45,113 nt of DNA from the NCBI GenBank assembly GCA_024226335.1, contig JAAELY010000348.1, positions 1 to 45,113 on the forward strand. The letters are read 5' to 3'. Below the pieces are notes generated by a model. That model was not told the origin of the DNA. It saw only the letters and a list, made by a program, of their open reading frames with translations, and did no database searches. The position numbers and the translations under genes are program-made. Shown one piece after another: positions 8,867 to 17,943 of this stretch. Each line of letters opens with the position of its first letter. Positions within the stretch are counted from its first letter, which is position 1. This DNA is from a bacterium. GTDB lineage: Bacteria > Myxococcota_A > UBA9160 > SZUA-336.

Positions 8867-9284
8867 GGTGGCTCACCTCCCCCTCGAATGTCCTCGGCGG
8901 AGCCCGTGCTCCGCAAACCGGCGCCAGTATAACCCTAAATGTGGCGAGCTTTCTTCGACTCTCCGAGCCGAATCGATGGACACATCGCCTGCGCGCTGCA
9001 CCGGCCGTGGTCCTACGGTCAGACCCACCGCCGGCCTCAGACTGAGCCGTTTTCCAGGGATTGTTGATCCGGAGAAACCAGGCAGGTCACGTCCTCATCG
9101 CTCCCTGCAGTTGTCCTCAGCCATTCGCTCATTCCACCCATCTTCACTGGCCCAAGCAGGTCAGTGGATCAAGAAGACGGCGGGCAAACTCAACGACGTG
9201 AGCCATTAAGTCGCGGACAACTGTCCCTTCTACGGGTTCGGGATCTGATCAGGTGGAGCTCGAGGAGAGCGAGCAGACGGTCTT
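8867..9284. other. Intergenic region with pckG leader, 418 bp
   Basis: The part next to pckG holds the ribosome site (about 8871-8880), a small GGAGC/GCTCC hairpin at 8899-8912 and a TATACT on the minus strand at 8926-8931 that could be the -10 of the pckG promoter; I see no convincing -35. The remainder (8940-9284) shows no gene or repeat that I can support. Confidence 0.4.
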
Positions 9285-9896
9285 CTACTGGCGCCGCCTC
9301 GACGCGATTCCGAGGGATGCGAGAGAAGCCAGGAGGAGGAAGGCCGATCCAGGTTCGGGAGCGACGACGGTACTCGGGTCTTCATCCCACTCCACCAGGA
9401 AGCCGTGGACGGCGCTCGTGGATTCGGAGATATCGTTCCAGGCGCCCGGAACATAGGAGACCGGTCCGTGGAAGTGCAGCATTTCCGCGCCGCTTCCGTT
9501 CGGTTCTCCAGGCCCCCAATGGGTGAAACTCCAGGTTTCGCCGGTAACCCACTGCCAGCCGGCCGCGCCGCTGGAACTCGCATCGCGAAATCCGCCAAGC
9601 CAGGGACCGTGCAGTTCTGGCTGAAGGATGCTCGGAGACGCGAGGGTGAGGTTGTAAAGGAAATCGTTTTCGGCGGCCGTCGTGGGTGTGGCCAGGTAGC
9701 CTCCCATCCCTTCGGCTACAGCCTTCGCAGCCGTCCAGGTCAGGTCTGCCTCGATGACTTCATACCAGTGCTGATTTCCGGCTGTCCACTTGACGGGAAC
9801 TGCGAGTGCTTCGCTGCTCATTCCCACGCACAAAACCGCCGCTGCCGCGATCGCGGTGAACGCGGACCTCCAACTATTGCTGATCTTGGTCAACAT
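9285..9896 (-). CDS. PEP-CTERM protein with C-type lectin-like domain
   Basis: 203 residues. Residues 1-32 form a Sec signal ending in SSEALA. Residues about 42-170 match a C-type lectin-like fold: HWYEVIEADLTWTAAKAVAE at the start, then WLGGFRD, WSFTHWGPGEPNG (the EPN carbohydrate-type motif region) and a GFLVEW end. The C-terminus carries PEP (180-182), a hydrophobic helix and the basic tail SRRRQ, the exosortase-recognised PEP-CTERM sorting signal. The protein is therefore expected to be exported, processed at the inner membrane and released to the surface or matrix. No exosortase gene is present in this window. GAGGGTGAGAG precedes the ATG at 9896. Confidence 0.9.
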   Translation of the reverse strand: MLTKISNSWRSAFTAIAAAAVLCVGMSSEALAVPVKWTAGNQHWYEVIEADLTWTAAKAVAEGMGGYLATPTTAAENDFLYNLTLASPSILQPELHGPWLGGFRDASSSGAAGWQWVTGETWSFTHWGPGEPNGSGAEMLHFHGPVSYVPGAWNDISESTSAVHGFLVEWDEDPSTVVAPEPGSAFLLLASLASLGIASRRRQ

Positions 9897-10270
9897 GATC
9901 TCTCACCCTCTTTGCGTGCGCCTCTGCAGCAGAAACCCAGACTCGCAACTAACGTGCAGCTTCGATCAAGCCACGTTGCGTGTCTTCTGCTGGAATAGCG
10001 CTGAATGACCTCGTCCAGGAGATGCATTCATGAAAGTAGTAGCTCCACCGAGAGAAAAGGTGTCGCCTCCGTCTCCGCGGGGAAGCCCACTCTCCAGCAA
10101 GTATTCCCGTGAGTCCGGGATTTATGAAGCGAAACAAGATTCTGCAAACTCCCACTATGGGCAGTCCGGCAGAGCAGCGCTTCCAGCTCCAGGCTCAGGT
10201 CGCGCTATGCATATGGATCAACACAACGGCGCGTCGCGACTCGATCCGATCCCGCCTTCCGGATGCAGCC
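9897..10270. other. Intergenic stretch, 374 bp, no gene recognised
   Basis: It contains the leader of the lectin-domain gene on the minus strand and the sequence downstream of the metallopeptidase gene. Open frames here lack start signals and recognisable motifs. I see no clear terminator hairpin with a T-run. Confidence 0.4.
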
Positions 10271-11416
10271 TCAGGAACCGGAATCGCGCGATTCAGCCAG
10301 ATGACGATCTCGGGCAAAGAACTGAAAGGCTTCCGCCGAGACACGTTGCAATGCCAGAGGATCGAGATGATACAGCGCAAAGGATTCAGCGAACGACTCT
10401 CCAGGCGTCGTACTACCATATCGAGTCGGCCCATCTAGAACACCGGGGATCGCTGAATACTCGCGCAGTACGGCACTTCTTTGGGCACCGGAATTGAGTT
10501 CCAGGGTTACGGCATTCAGATTGACCCCGGTCTTCGCAATCGTTCCCTTGAGCGCCTCGAATGCAGGGAACTCTTTCACCGTCAGGCGGCGGCCTAGATT
10601 GTTGAATTCCGCCATCGCGTCTTTGAGCTGTTCTAGTGATTCTTGCAACTGGAGTGTCAACTCGGAAACCCCGAACAGCGCGATCGCGTGCCCGATTTCG
10701 TGAAGGATCATCTGCGGCGCGGCGGGAAGCGGGTTCGAGACCTCACCGATAAAGCGCAACTCGGTGTCTTTGAAGACTCCGTCGGCAATCTCGATCCACC
10801 TTCCTTCAGCGCTGAAATGGTACAAACCAGCGGGTTCGAAACTAGCGGGAAGTCCGGCGGGCCTTAGCGACACATGATGCACACGTCGGAACGGAAGGCC
10901 CCGAATCTTCTCGAGTTCTCCGGGTGAGAGCCGCGCCAGGGCCTGCTCCAGGGCAAAAACCTCTTGGGCTTCCCAGGCCGCATCACCGTTCTGGATCGGA
11001 CCGATACCGTAACGAGTTTGCAGATCACTCCGCACAAGAGGGCTGGAAGCGGCAACCCGGGGCAGCGAATCCGCTGCGGAGGCTTCGAGAATGAGGTGTC
11101 TACGCGATTCGTAAACAGCGCTCACGAACCATCTGCGTTTCTCGACATCGACTAGCGATGCATCTATCTCAATCCCGCGTTGGTTGGGTGCAACGGCGAA
11201 GGACGCAACCATGAGCGCCGCGGGAGGCAATGCTTCGAGTGTCGTCTCGTCGACGAACGGTTTCGAGATCTCGATGGGGCCTCCGGGACCCGAGTAGCTC
11301 AGTGACTCGAGTGAAGCTTCCTTGAACCGATCCGCCAACCACGACCCCATCCCTTCGCTGCTGGCCATGAGCTTTTGCCAGCGAACGCCGGTGCCCGAGT
11401 AGAAGGCGCCAGCCAT
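10271..11416 (-). CDS. HExxH zinc metallopeptidase-like protein (main body; N-terminus probably in another frame)
   Basis: 381 residues from the first available Met at 11416. The catalytic motif HEIGH (His239, Glu240, His243) lies in MILHEIGHAIALFG, and a second motif ESFAESFALYHLDP about 100 residues later could supply the third, glutamate ligand as in gluzincin-type (ATLF-like) metallopeptidases. No signal peptide or ribosome site precedes Met 11416, and the frame is closed by a stop a short way upstream. The gene overlaps by 118 bp the lipoprotein-signal frame at 11299..11718, which loses coding character exactly where this frame gains it. I infer one lipoprotein metallopeptidase split by a -1 shift or a one-base deletion near 11436. 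Substrate unknown. Confidence 0.7.
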   Translation of the reverse strand: MAGAFYSGTGVRWQKLMASSEGMGSWLADRFKEASLESLSYSGPGGPIEISKPFVDETTLEALPPAALMVASFAVAPNQRGIEIDASLVDVEKRRWFVSAVYESRRHLILEASAADSLPRVAASSPLVRSDLQTRYGIGPIQNGDAAWEAQEVFALEQALARLSPGELEKIRGLPFRRVHHVSLRPAGLPASFEPAGLYHFSAEGRWIEIADGVFKDTELRFIGEVSNPLPAAPQMILHEIGHAIALFGVSELTLQLQESLEQLKDAMAEFNNLGRRLTVKEFPAFEALKGTIAKTGVNLNAVTLELNSGAQRSAVLREYSAIPGVLDGPTRYGSTTPGESFAESFALYHLDPLALQRVSAEAFQFFARDRHLAESRDSGS

Positions 11417-11718
11417 CGGTCGCGTGAAGTCGAGTCCCCGTATGACTCGACGAGCGGTGCACCGAGCGCAGCCACTGCCCCTTCGAACTCATCCGATTTC
11501 TCGGCCAGAAAATGAAGCTCACCCTCTAGTCTGGCGATTCGCTCCGTCCGCGAACCTGTTCGCTCCGGCCGCGCGCCGCCCTGCTCCATCCGCGAGGCGC
11601 TCGTGCACCCCTGCGTAGCGAACATCAGCAGCGTCAGAGCAAGAATCGGCAGGCGCCGTCGCCGGACCAGGCGGATCACCTTGCTGCTCCAGCCGCCGTT
11701 GCGGATCACTCTTCTCAT
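11299..11718 (-). CDS. Lipoprotein N-terminal segment, probably the start of the metallopeptidase
   Basis: 139 residues. Residues 1-38 are a basic n-region, a hydrophobic core and a lipobox ending TQGC, followed by a polar linker and a short coiled coil (TERIARLEGELHFLAEKSDE). After about residue 94 (ALGAPLVESYGDS) the sequence becomes Arg/Ser/Trp-rich and looks like out-of-frame translation of the metallopeptidase gene. Adding one base to the GGGG run on the minus strand (11436-11439) would read ESYGGLDFTRPMAGAFY, joining the lipoprotein signal to the peptidase. As drawn, the real gene probably ends in the other frame at 10271. Confidence 0.55.
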   Translation of the reverse strand: MRRVIRNGGWSSKVIRLVRRRRLPILALTLLMFATQGCTSASRMEQGGARPERTGSRTERIARLEGELHFLAEKSDEFEGAVAALGAPLVESYGDSTSRDRWLAPSTRAPAFAGKSSWPAAKGWGRGWRIGSRKLHSSH

Positions 11719-12114
11719 CGATTCACCTGCATCATCTCGTTTTCACGAGCCAGAAGGAGCTCTTGTCGCTGTAGACCTTCTGCCGGGAAGACCGGAAAAG
11801 GCGGGACAGGATCGGGATCGCGCAGACTCGGAGGTTCCGAGCTCCCTCCTCCAGAATACCTCAGTTCGATCAGAGAGTTTCGATGGCGGGAAGAACTGGC
11901 GAAGGATACGAGCCCGTGCGGCTGAAGCCTCGAAACCGCTCTCGGGCAATCCCATCCCTATGAGCTTCTTTGCTACGCTGGGACGGACCTGATCCCAAAA
12001 CGGACCGTGCCCTGCCGAGAAACGATTCATCAGGCGATCGTCCGGCCGATTGAACAAACCTGGATTCCGTAGAATACTCCCGAGCGAAAACGCTAGAAGA
12101 GGCGAGAAAACGAC
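11719..12114. other. Intergenic stretch, 396 bp, with an uncertain minus-strand open frame
   Basis: A minus-strand frame is open from the opposite gene down to a stop at 11743. The part between about 12110 and 11860 has protein-like composition (for example RPSVAKKLIGMGLPESGFEA), and an ATG exists near 12030, but there is no ribosome site, no family match by eye and a Ser/Arg-rich end. I do not call a gene here. The region must also hold promoters for the genes on both sides. Confidence 0.3.
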
Positions 12115-12411
12115 GTGTTGAAGTACTGGATCCTGATGTTTGTGGTCCTGGGAATTGCCCTGTACTACGTCTTCCTTCAAGACCCTTGCAATAGACTGGT
12201 CAAACAGAATTTTTCCGCCCAGTATCCGAGCTATACGATTCTGGGTTCCGGTGCAGAGCAGGGATCTCCCGAGACGGTCCGCTGCAGAGTGACCTACAGG
12301 AAGCCCGACAGCCCACAGGTATTCGAAGACCTCTGGCTGTATCAGAACATCGATCGCCGCTGGAAGTTCTTTCGCGTCATTGAGACACGCGAGCAAAAAG
12401 CAACTCAGTGA
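12115..12411 (+). CDS. Small membrane-anchored protein, function unknown
   Basis: 98 residues. Residues 4-20 (YWILMFVVLGIALYYVF) form a single N-terminal transmembrane anchor. The remaining ~75 residues form a small soluble domain containing two cysteines and ending WLYQNIDRRWKFFRVIETRE, which resembles the compact alpha+beta domains of periplasmic accessory proteins. The start is GTG at 12115 (a TTG is next to it), with GAGG about 11 nt upstream. A Rho-independent terminator follows 48 bp after the stop, which supports a real monocistronic gene. A long minus-strand frame across the same bases is a shadow. I do not recognise the family. Confidence 0.65.
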   Translation: MLKYWILMFVVLGIALYYVFLQDPCNRLVKQNFSAQYPSYTILGSGAEQGSPETVRCRVTYRKPDSPQVFEDLWLYQNIDRRWKFFRVIETREQKATQ

Positions 12412-12458
12412 CAATGGTTCGCTGAATGCGGTTCACTGACAGCCGATCCATGACGAGG

Positions 12459-12487
12459 CTCCGACCGAGAGTCTGATCGGAGTTTTT
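12459..12487 (+). terminator. Rho-independent terminator
   Basis: CTCCGA (12459-12464) pairs with TCGGAG (12477-12482) and is followed at once by TTTTT (12483-12487). It lies downstream of the small membrane protein gene on the plus strand. Confidence 0.7.
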
Positions 12488-12510
12488 CGGTCTGGCGAAA
12501 TCCGAATCAC

Positions 12511-13965
12511 CTAGCAACTGACCAGATCGAAATCGGATATCTTCAGTGTTCGCATTTCCGTGTGGAAGCGTTTGGCGCTCCAGGGCCACGTGATCGGAAC
12601 GCCGTCCTCATCGAGATACCAGCTCTTGCAGCCCGTCGTCCAGACGGTATCCGCCATTGCGCCGAGCACCGATTCGTGAAAGGCGCGCGTTGCTTCGGCG
12701 CTCGGGGCCAGGGCGCTCGCCTTGCCTTCGCGTAGCAGTGCGATGCACTGCATGACGTAGTTGGTCTGGACTTCAGAGACATCGATCAGTGAAACATTGC
12801 CGACAGGGCTATTGGGTCCGACCAGCATGAAGAAGTTGGGGAATCCGGGCATGCCGATCGAGCGATACGTCCGCGTGCCTTCGGCCCAGGCCTGCTTCAG
12901 GCTCAGCCCCTTTTCTCCTACGACCTGATCGATACCCCAGGCATGCGCTTCGAAGCCCGTCGCCAGAACCAGAATATCGAGTTCGTGCAGCTTGCCTGCT
13001 TTGGTCACGATTCCCCTGGCTTCGATGTGATCGATGCCATCGGCTTCCAGTTCGACGTTCGGCTTCGCCAGGGTCGGGTAGAAGTCACCGGAAACGACCA
13101 GGCGCTTGCACATCGGCTCGTAGTCGGGCGTCAGCTTGCGGCGCAGATCTGGATCCTCGACCGAAGCCAGATTTGCCCGGCACTGCTTGGCGATAATCCG
13201 TCGCCAGATCCCGTTCTCGGTAACGGCAACCGAGAACGTCTCGTACATCTGCTGGTAGTACTTGCGGGTTAGTTTCCCGAGCAATGGAAACATGCGCTTC
13301 ATCTTCCGCTGGCGAGGGGAGTACTCCATATTGTCGATCGGAACGATCCACTGCGCCGTGCGTTGAAACATGGTCAGTTTGCTCGCGACTTTGGAGAGCG
13401 GAGCCATCATCTGGACTGCGGAAGAGCCGGTGCCAATCACACCGATCCGTTTGGATTTCAGTTCCACGTCGTGCTCCCACGCAGCCGAATGGAACATGGC
13501 GCCTTCGAAGCTCTCCATGCCTTCGATCTGCGCGTAGTGCCGCTTGTGGAGCGGACCGCAACCGGCGATCAGGATATCCGCAGTCATCTTCTCGCCGCTC
13601 GTCGTCTCGATGGCCCAGGTACCTTCTTCATAGCGCGCGCTTGCGATCTCCTGATTGAAGGAGATGTACTCGAGAAGGCCGTACTTCTCGGCCACGCGCT
13701 GGAAGTACTCCAGGATCTCTGGGCCGGGCGGGAAGCGGTGGCTCCAGTCCGGATTCGGCTCGAAGCTATAGGAGTAGAAGAACGACGGAACGTCACAGGT
13801 AAGGCCGGGATAGGTGTTCTCCCGCCAGGTCCCTCCGACGGAATCCGCCTTCTCGTAGATGTGGAAGTTCTCGATCCCGGCCTCTTTCAGGCGGATCGCC
13901 ATCAGAAGGCCAGACATACCGGCACCGACGATGCAGATCCTGGGGTCTCGAGCGCTCATCTTCAT
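12511..13965 (-). CDS. Flavin-containing (Baeyer-Villiger type) monooxygenase
   Basis: 484 residues. An FAD Rossmann motif (VGAGMSGLLMA) lies at about residue 14 and an NADPH Rossmann motif (IGTGSSAVQ) near residue 178. Between them sits FEGAMFHSAAW, which fits the Baeyer-Villiger fingerprint F-x-G-x-x-x-H-x-x-x-W. Such enzymes use NADPH and O2 to insert oxygen next to a carbonyl, making esters or lactones. YPGLTCDVPSFFYSYSFEPN and the ATGFEAHAW segment are typical of the family. The substrate cannot be read from sequence. The ATG at 13965 is followed by a second in-frame ATG two codons later. The gene is monocistronic; a fragment of an esterase, a natural partner for a BVMO, lies just upstream on the other strand. 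Confidence 0.92.
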   Translation of the reverse strand: MKMSARDPRICIVGAGMSGLLMAIRLKEAGIENFHIYEKADSVGGTWRENTYPGLTCDVPSFFYSYSFEPNPDWSHRFPPGPEILEYFQRVAEKYGLLEYISFNQEIASARYEEGTWAIETTSGEKMTADILIAGCGPLHKRHYAQIEGMESFEGAMFHSAAWEHDVELKSKRIGVIGTGSSAVQMMAPLSKVASKLTMFQRTAQWIVPIDNMEYSPRQRKMKRMFPLLGKLTRKYYQQMYETFSVAVTENGIWRRIIAKQCRANLASVEDPDLRRKLTPDYEPMCKRLVVSGDFYPTLAKPNVELEADGIDHIEARGIVTKAGKLHELDILVLATGFEAHAWGIDQVVGEKGLSLKQAWAEGTRTYRSIGMPGFPNFFMLVGPNSPVGNVSLIDVSEVQTNYVMQCIALLREGKASALAPSAEATRAFHESVLGAMADTVWTTGCKSWYLDEDGVPITWPWSAKRFHTEMRTLKISDFDLVSC

Positions 13966-14104
13966 CTCCTCGTCGGAGTCCTGTCCGTCCGGGATCCGGA
14001 CTCCCCGCTACTCGGTGTTCCTGATACGCGCAGACGCATGATACGCGGAACGACCTCGTTCGGGTGGCATGCGGGTTCGTTCCTGGACCGGAGATGGAGG
14101 ACCC

Positions 14105-14359
14105 GTGCCGAAGCTTCCCGAAGTTCGCATTCCCGCAACGGAACAACGCCTGATCGAGGCGAAAGACATCCGTTCGCCTTTCGAGATCTCAATCGCTCTA
14201 CCGGCCTTCTATACCCGATCGGAGAAGCATTACCCGGTCATCTACACGCTCGATTCAAATGGCATGTTCGGTCTCGTCAGCGATTCCGTGCGCTTGCTGC
14301 GACTTGGGCAGGAGCCGCGGCCTGCGCGTCGTACTGAACGAAACCTAGGAAGCCTCTGA
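14105..14359 (+). pseudogene. Truncated esterase (alpha/beta-hydrolase) N-terminal remnant
   Basis: The start is GTG at 14105 with GAGGA just upstream. About 70 residues match the N-terminal part of Esterase-D-like hydrolases: IRSPFEISIALPAFYTRSEK, then YPVIYTLDSNGMFGLV and SVRLLRLGQE. The recognisable sequence stops near 14315, the last codons are Arg-rich, and the frame ends at 14359 inside the 3' end of acnB on the opposite strand. The nucleophile elbow and the rest of the fold are missing. This looks like the leftover of a gene removed by a deletion or rearrangement next to acnB. It is unlikely to be functional. Confidence 0.65.
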
Positions 14360-16912
14360 TACGGTCTCGGCAGCTCGCACGTAACTTTCGAGCTTGTCGA
14401 ACTCGAGATAGCGATAGATTTCGTCCGAATTCCCGGCCAGATCTGCGGCCAGCGTCATGTACTGCTCGACCGTAGGCAGTTTGCCGAGAGTCGCCGTCAC
14501 GGCCGCGACTTCGGCAGAGGAAAGGTAGACGTTGGCACCCTGCCCCAGACGATTGGGAAAGTTGCGGGTCGAAGTCGAAACTACCGTGCAACCGGGCGCC
14601 ACCCGCGCCTGATTGCCCATGCACAACGAGCAACCTGGGATTTCCGTACGCGCACCGGCGGCTGCATACACGCTGTAGATGCCCTCACTCATCAAACAGC
14701 GCTCATCCATTCGGGTTGGCGGAGTGACCCACAAGCGTGTCGGAATCGCGCCTTCGTGTTTCTCGATCAGGGAGGCCGCGGCGCGAAAATGCCCGATGTT
14801 GGTCATGCAAGAGCCGAGAAAGACCTCGTCCACGTGGGTTCCCGCAAGCTCGCTCAGGGGTTTCACATCGTCGGGATCGTTGGGACAGGCGAGTAGCGGT
14901 TCTTTGACGTCGGCCAGATCGATCTCGAAGACCTTGGCGTAGTCGGCATCGCCATCCGGCTGCAGGAGTTGCGGATCTTCGAGCCATACCTCCATGGCCT
15001 TCGCCCTGCGTTCGAGGGCCGCGGCATCGCCATAACCTTCGGAAATCATCCAGCGCAAGAGCGTGACGTTGGAGCGCAGATAGTTGCTGATTGAGTGTTC
15101 TCCGAGTCGGATGCTGCAGCCGGCCGCTGAGCGCTCGGCCGTTGCGTCCGATAACTCGAACGCCTGCTCAACGGTGAGATCGGGCAGACCTTCGATCTCG
15201 AGGATGCGTCCGGAGAAGATGTTCTTCTTGCCTTCCTTGGACACGGTGAGATCGCCGCTCTGGATCGCTGCATAGGGGATCGCATTGACCAGGTCCCGCA
15301 GGGTGATGCCTTTCTGGAGCTCACCCTTGAAACGCACCAGTACCGATTCGGGCATATCGAGTGGCATCACTCCGAGCGCCGCCGCAAACGCGACCAGCCC
15401 GGAGCCCGCGGGGAAGGAAACTCCCAGCGGAAAGCGAGTGTGCGAATCTCCGCCGGTTCCGACCTGGTCGGGCAGCAACATGCGATTGAGCCAGGAGTGG
15501 ATGATCCCATCCCCGGGCCGCAACGCGATCCCTCCCCGTTCGGTGAAGAAGCCGGGCAGGGTCTGGTGGGTTCCGACGTCCACGAGCTTTGGATAGGCCG
15601 CGGTATGACAGAAGGACTGCAGTACCAGATCGGCCTGAAAGCCCAGGCAGGCGAGTTCCTTGAGTTCGTCTCGGGTCATCGGGCCGGTCGTATCCTGTGA
15701 ACCCACAGTCGACATGCGGGGCTCACAATAGGCACCCGGTCGCACGCCATCAGCACCACAGGCGCGACCCACGATCTTCTGCGCAAGAGTGAATCCCTTG
15801 CCCGTGTCCAGAGGTTGCTCAGGCGTTCGGAAGACCTCGGAGGGAGCGAGGCCGAGTTCCTCGCGCGCCTTCTGCGTCAGACTTCGTCCAATGATCAGGG
15901 GGATGCGCCCACCGGCCCGAACCTCGTCGAGCAGCACTTCGGTCTTGAGCGAGAACTCCGAAATCGTCTTCCCCTGCTCGTCTTCGACCTTGCCCTGATA
16001 GGGGTAGAGCGTGACGACGTCGCCCATGTGCATCTCGCTCACATCGCATTCGATCGGCAGAGCACCAGAGTCTTCCATCGTATTGAAGAAGATCGGGGCG
16101 ATCTTCCCGCCGATGCAGACGCCGCCACTGCGCTTGTTGGGAATGTTCGGGATATCATCCCCGATGTGCCATAGCACCGAGTTGGTTGCGGACTTGCGCG
16201 ACGATCCGGTCCCCACCACGTCGCCCACGTACGCGACCGGGTGGCCCTTCTTCTCGAGTTCGACGATCTGCTGCGGCGCGTTGCTTATGCCCTCGCGCGG
16301 ATTGACCAACATGGCCCGCGCGTGCAGTGGGATGTCCGGACGAGACCAGGCTTCCGTGGCCGGAGAAAGATCATCGGTATTCGTCTCACCGACGACTTCG
16401 AAAACGGTGACCGTCATGGTCTCGGGAACCTCCGGCCGCCGGGTAAACCACTCCGCGTCGGCCCACGACTGAAGCACGGCCTTGGCGTTCTCGCCTCCAT
16501 CTCTGGCCCGAGCGGCCACACTCTCGAAAGCATCGAAAACGAGCAGCGTTCGCGAGAGTTGATCGGCGGCCAACTGGCCGAGTTCGGAGTCTTCGAGCAA
16601 CTCGACGAGAGGCGCCACATTGTAGCCGCCTAGCATCGTACCCAGGAGGCGCACCGTCTCCGGCTTATCGAATAGCGGTGAACGGAGTTCACCCCTGGCC
16701 ACCGCAGAGAGGAAACCCGCCTTGACCTCGGCGGCCGGATCGACTCCCGCGGGAACCCGATCGCTCAAGAGTTCCATCAGGAATTCGCCTTCGCCCGAAG
16801 GTGGGGCTTGCAGCAACTCGACCAGGGCTCGGGTCTGTTCGGTATTCAGAGGCAGGGCCGGGATGCCCTGGGCGGCGCGTTCTTCGGCGTGTCGTCTATA
16901 CGCTTCAAGCAT
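14345..16912 (-). CDS. acnB: Aconitate hydratase B (bifunctional aconitase / 2-methylisocitrate dehydratase)
   Basis: 855 residues, close to the 865 of the E. coli enzyme. It interconverts citrate and isocitrate through cis-aconitate in the TCA cycle; family members also hydrate 2-methylaconitate. The N-terminal HEAT-like domain (1-160) and the swivel domain precede the catalytic domains, the order that distinguishes AcnB from AcnA. The [4Fe-4S] cluster cysteines are Cys702 in [11 protein letters not shown] and Cys761/Cys764 in GCSLCMGNQ, each offset by eight from the E. coli positions as I recall them. GGGAGAAG lies just upstream of the ATG. It is divergent from a LysR-type gene 121 bp away, so LysR control is possible, though unusual for acnB. 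Confidence 0.97.
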   Translation of the reverse strand: MLEAYRRHAEERAAQGIPALPLNTEQTRALVELLQAPPSGEGEFLMELLSDRVPAGVDPAAEVKAGFLSAVARGELRSPLFDKPETVRLLGTMLGGYNVAPLVELLEDSELGQLAADQLSRTLLVFDAFESVAARARDGGENAKAVLQSWADAEWFTRRPEVPETMTVTVFEVVGETNTDDLSPATEAWSRPDIPLHARAMLVNPREGISNAPQQIVELEKKGHPVAYVGDVVGTGSSRKSATNSVLWHIGDDIPNIPNKRSGGVCIGGKIAPIFFNTMEDSGALPIECDVSEMHMGDVVTLYPYQGKVEDEQGKTISEFSLKTEVLLDEVRAGGRIPLIIGRSLTQKAREELGLAPSEVFRTPEQPLDTGKGFTLAQKIVGRACGADGVRPGAYCEPRMSTVGSQDTTGPMTRDELKELACLGFQADLVLQSFCHTAAYPKLVDVGTHQTLPGFFTERGGIALRPGDGIIHSWLNRMLLPDQVGTGGDSHTRFPLGVSFPAGSGLVAFAAALGVMPLDMPESVLVRFKGELQKGITLRDLVNAIPYAAIQSGDLTVSKEGKKNIFSGRILEIEGLPDLTVEQAFELSDATAERSAAGCSIRLGEHSISNYLRSNVTLLRWMISEGYGDAAALERRAKAMEVWLEDPQLLQPDGDADYAKVFEIDLADVKEPLLACPNDPDDVKPLSELAGTHVDEVFLGSCMTNIGHFRAAASLIEKHEGAIPTRLWVTPPTRMDERCLMSEGIYSVYAAAGARTEIPGCSLCMGNQARVAPGCTVVSTSTRNFPNRLGQGANVYLSSAEVAAVTATLGKLPTVEQYMTLAADLAGNSDEIYRYLEFDKLESYVRAAETVSEAS

Positions 16913-17007
16913 CGTCTTCTCCCGAGAGGTGGGTGATGGGATTCGGGGCCCGTGCCGCCGCCCAGGGGCAAGCTAGTACGCTCGCTGCCATGCGTAAAGT
17001 GAACTCT

Positions 17008-17035
17008 TTGCATAGTATTCATGCTATTCTTGCAT
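17008..17035. promoter_or_regulatory. Phased GCAT/ATGC half-sites, candidate LysR operator
   Basis: GCAT at 17010-17013, ATGC at 17021-17024 and GCAT at 17032-17035 are spaced exactly 11 bp apart, forming two overlapping dyads with 7-bp spacers; TTGCAT is repeated at 17008 and 17030. The array abuts and overlaps the start of the LysR gene in the region shared with acnB, as expected for an autoregulatory LysR site. Confidence 0.45.
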
Positions 17036-17921
17036 GATGGAATTACTTCGCATCCGCTCGTTGATCAGCGTTGCCCAGCACGGGGCAATCACCGAAGCCG
17101 CCGCAGCCTTGGGCCTGTCTCAACCCGCTCTTTCGCGGCGCATCAAGCAACTCGAAAATGAATTCGGCGCAGAACTTTTGGAACGAAGCCAGCGCGGGGT
17201 GGCCCTGACGGAGATGGGGCGACTGGTCGAGAGCGAAGGCCGGGCGCTGGTCGAGCGTTACCAACGCCTTCAGGAGAGCGTCGAGGCTCATCAGCGACTG
17301 GACGTGGGAATGGTCCGCATCGGCGGGGGAGCAACGGCGGTCGCATTCGTGGTCCCGCCGACAATCGTCAGCTTCCAGGCCAGTCATCCCGGGATCGTTT
17401 TCAAGCTCAAGGAAGCGGGCAGTCGCGAGGTCGAAGAGGATGTGGTCGCTGAACGACTCGAACTGGGCGTCGTCACCCTGCCCGTTCACTCACCCGAACT
17501 CGAGGTTCAACACCTTTGTGACGATCGGATCGTCCTGGTGGCGGCGGCGGAACACTCGCTGGCCCAGCGCAAACGGCTTCCCGTGCGCGCATTGCACGGC
17601 CAGGCTCTGGTGGGTTTCGAGGCGGGCAGTGCCATCCGTCATCTCATCGACGGTGATCTGCGCGAAGCGGCAGTTGAAATGAACGTCGTCATGGAATTGC
17701 GTTCGGTCGCCGCGATCCTGCAGATGGTTGCCACGACCCGGAGCCTGGCGTTCGTCAGCGAACTGGGCGTCGCAGGCGCAGATCCGCGCGTTCGCGTGTT
17801 ACGCGTTCAAGGTCTGAACATCATCCGCCAGCTGGCGGTGATCCGAAAACGCGGTCGCCCACTTTCGAGTGCCGGGGAAGCCTTTGCCCGGGCCTTGCGA
17901 GCGAGTATCGCGAAACGCTGA
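17034..17921 (+). CDS. LysR-family transcriptional regulator
   Basis: 295 residues. The N-terminal winged helix-turn-helix is clear (ITEAAAALGLSQPALSRRIK, then LENEFGAELLER), followed by the linker helix and a type-2 periplasmic-binding-fold effector domain from about residue 90 (VRIGGGATAVAFVVPPTIVS onward). The ATG at 17034 is followed immediately by another at 17037; no strong ribosome site separates them. It is divergent from acnB with a phased dyad in between. The effector is unknown; the position suggests it senses a metabolite of central metabolism or regulates itself. Its 3' end converges with hpaB across only 22 bp. Confidence 0.92.
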   Translation: MMELLRIRSLISVAQHGAITEAAAALGLSQPALSRRIKQLENEFGAELLERSQRGVALTEMGRLVESEGRALVERYQRLQESVEAHQRLDVGMVRIGGGATAVAFVVPPTIVSFQASHPGIVFKLKEAGSREVEEDVVAERLELGVVTLPVHSPELEVQHLCDDRIVLVAAAEHSLAQRKRLPVRALHGQALVGFEAGSAIRHLIDGDLREAAVEMNVVMELRSVAAILQMVATTRSLAFVSELGVAGADPRVRVLRVQGLNIIRQLAVIRKRGRPLSSAGEAFARALRASIAKR

Positions 17922-17943
17922 GAGTTCGATGTCCATCGATCCT

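Noticed and set aside
11743-12414. 223-codon minus-strand frame covering the small membrane protein gene
   Set aside because: The part over 12115-12411 is antisense to a plus gene that has a transmembrane anchor and a Rho-independent terminator; only the left part was kept as an uncertain observation.
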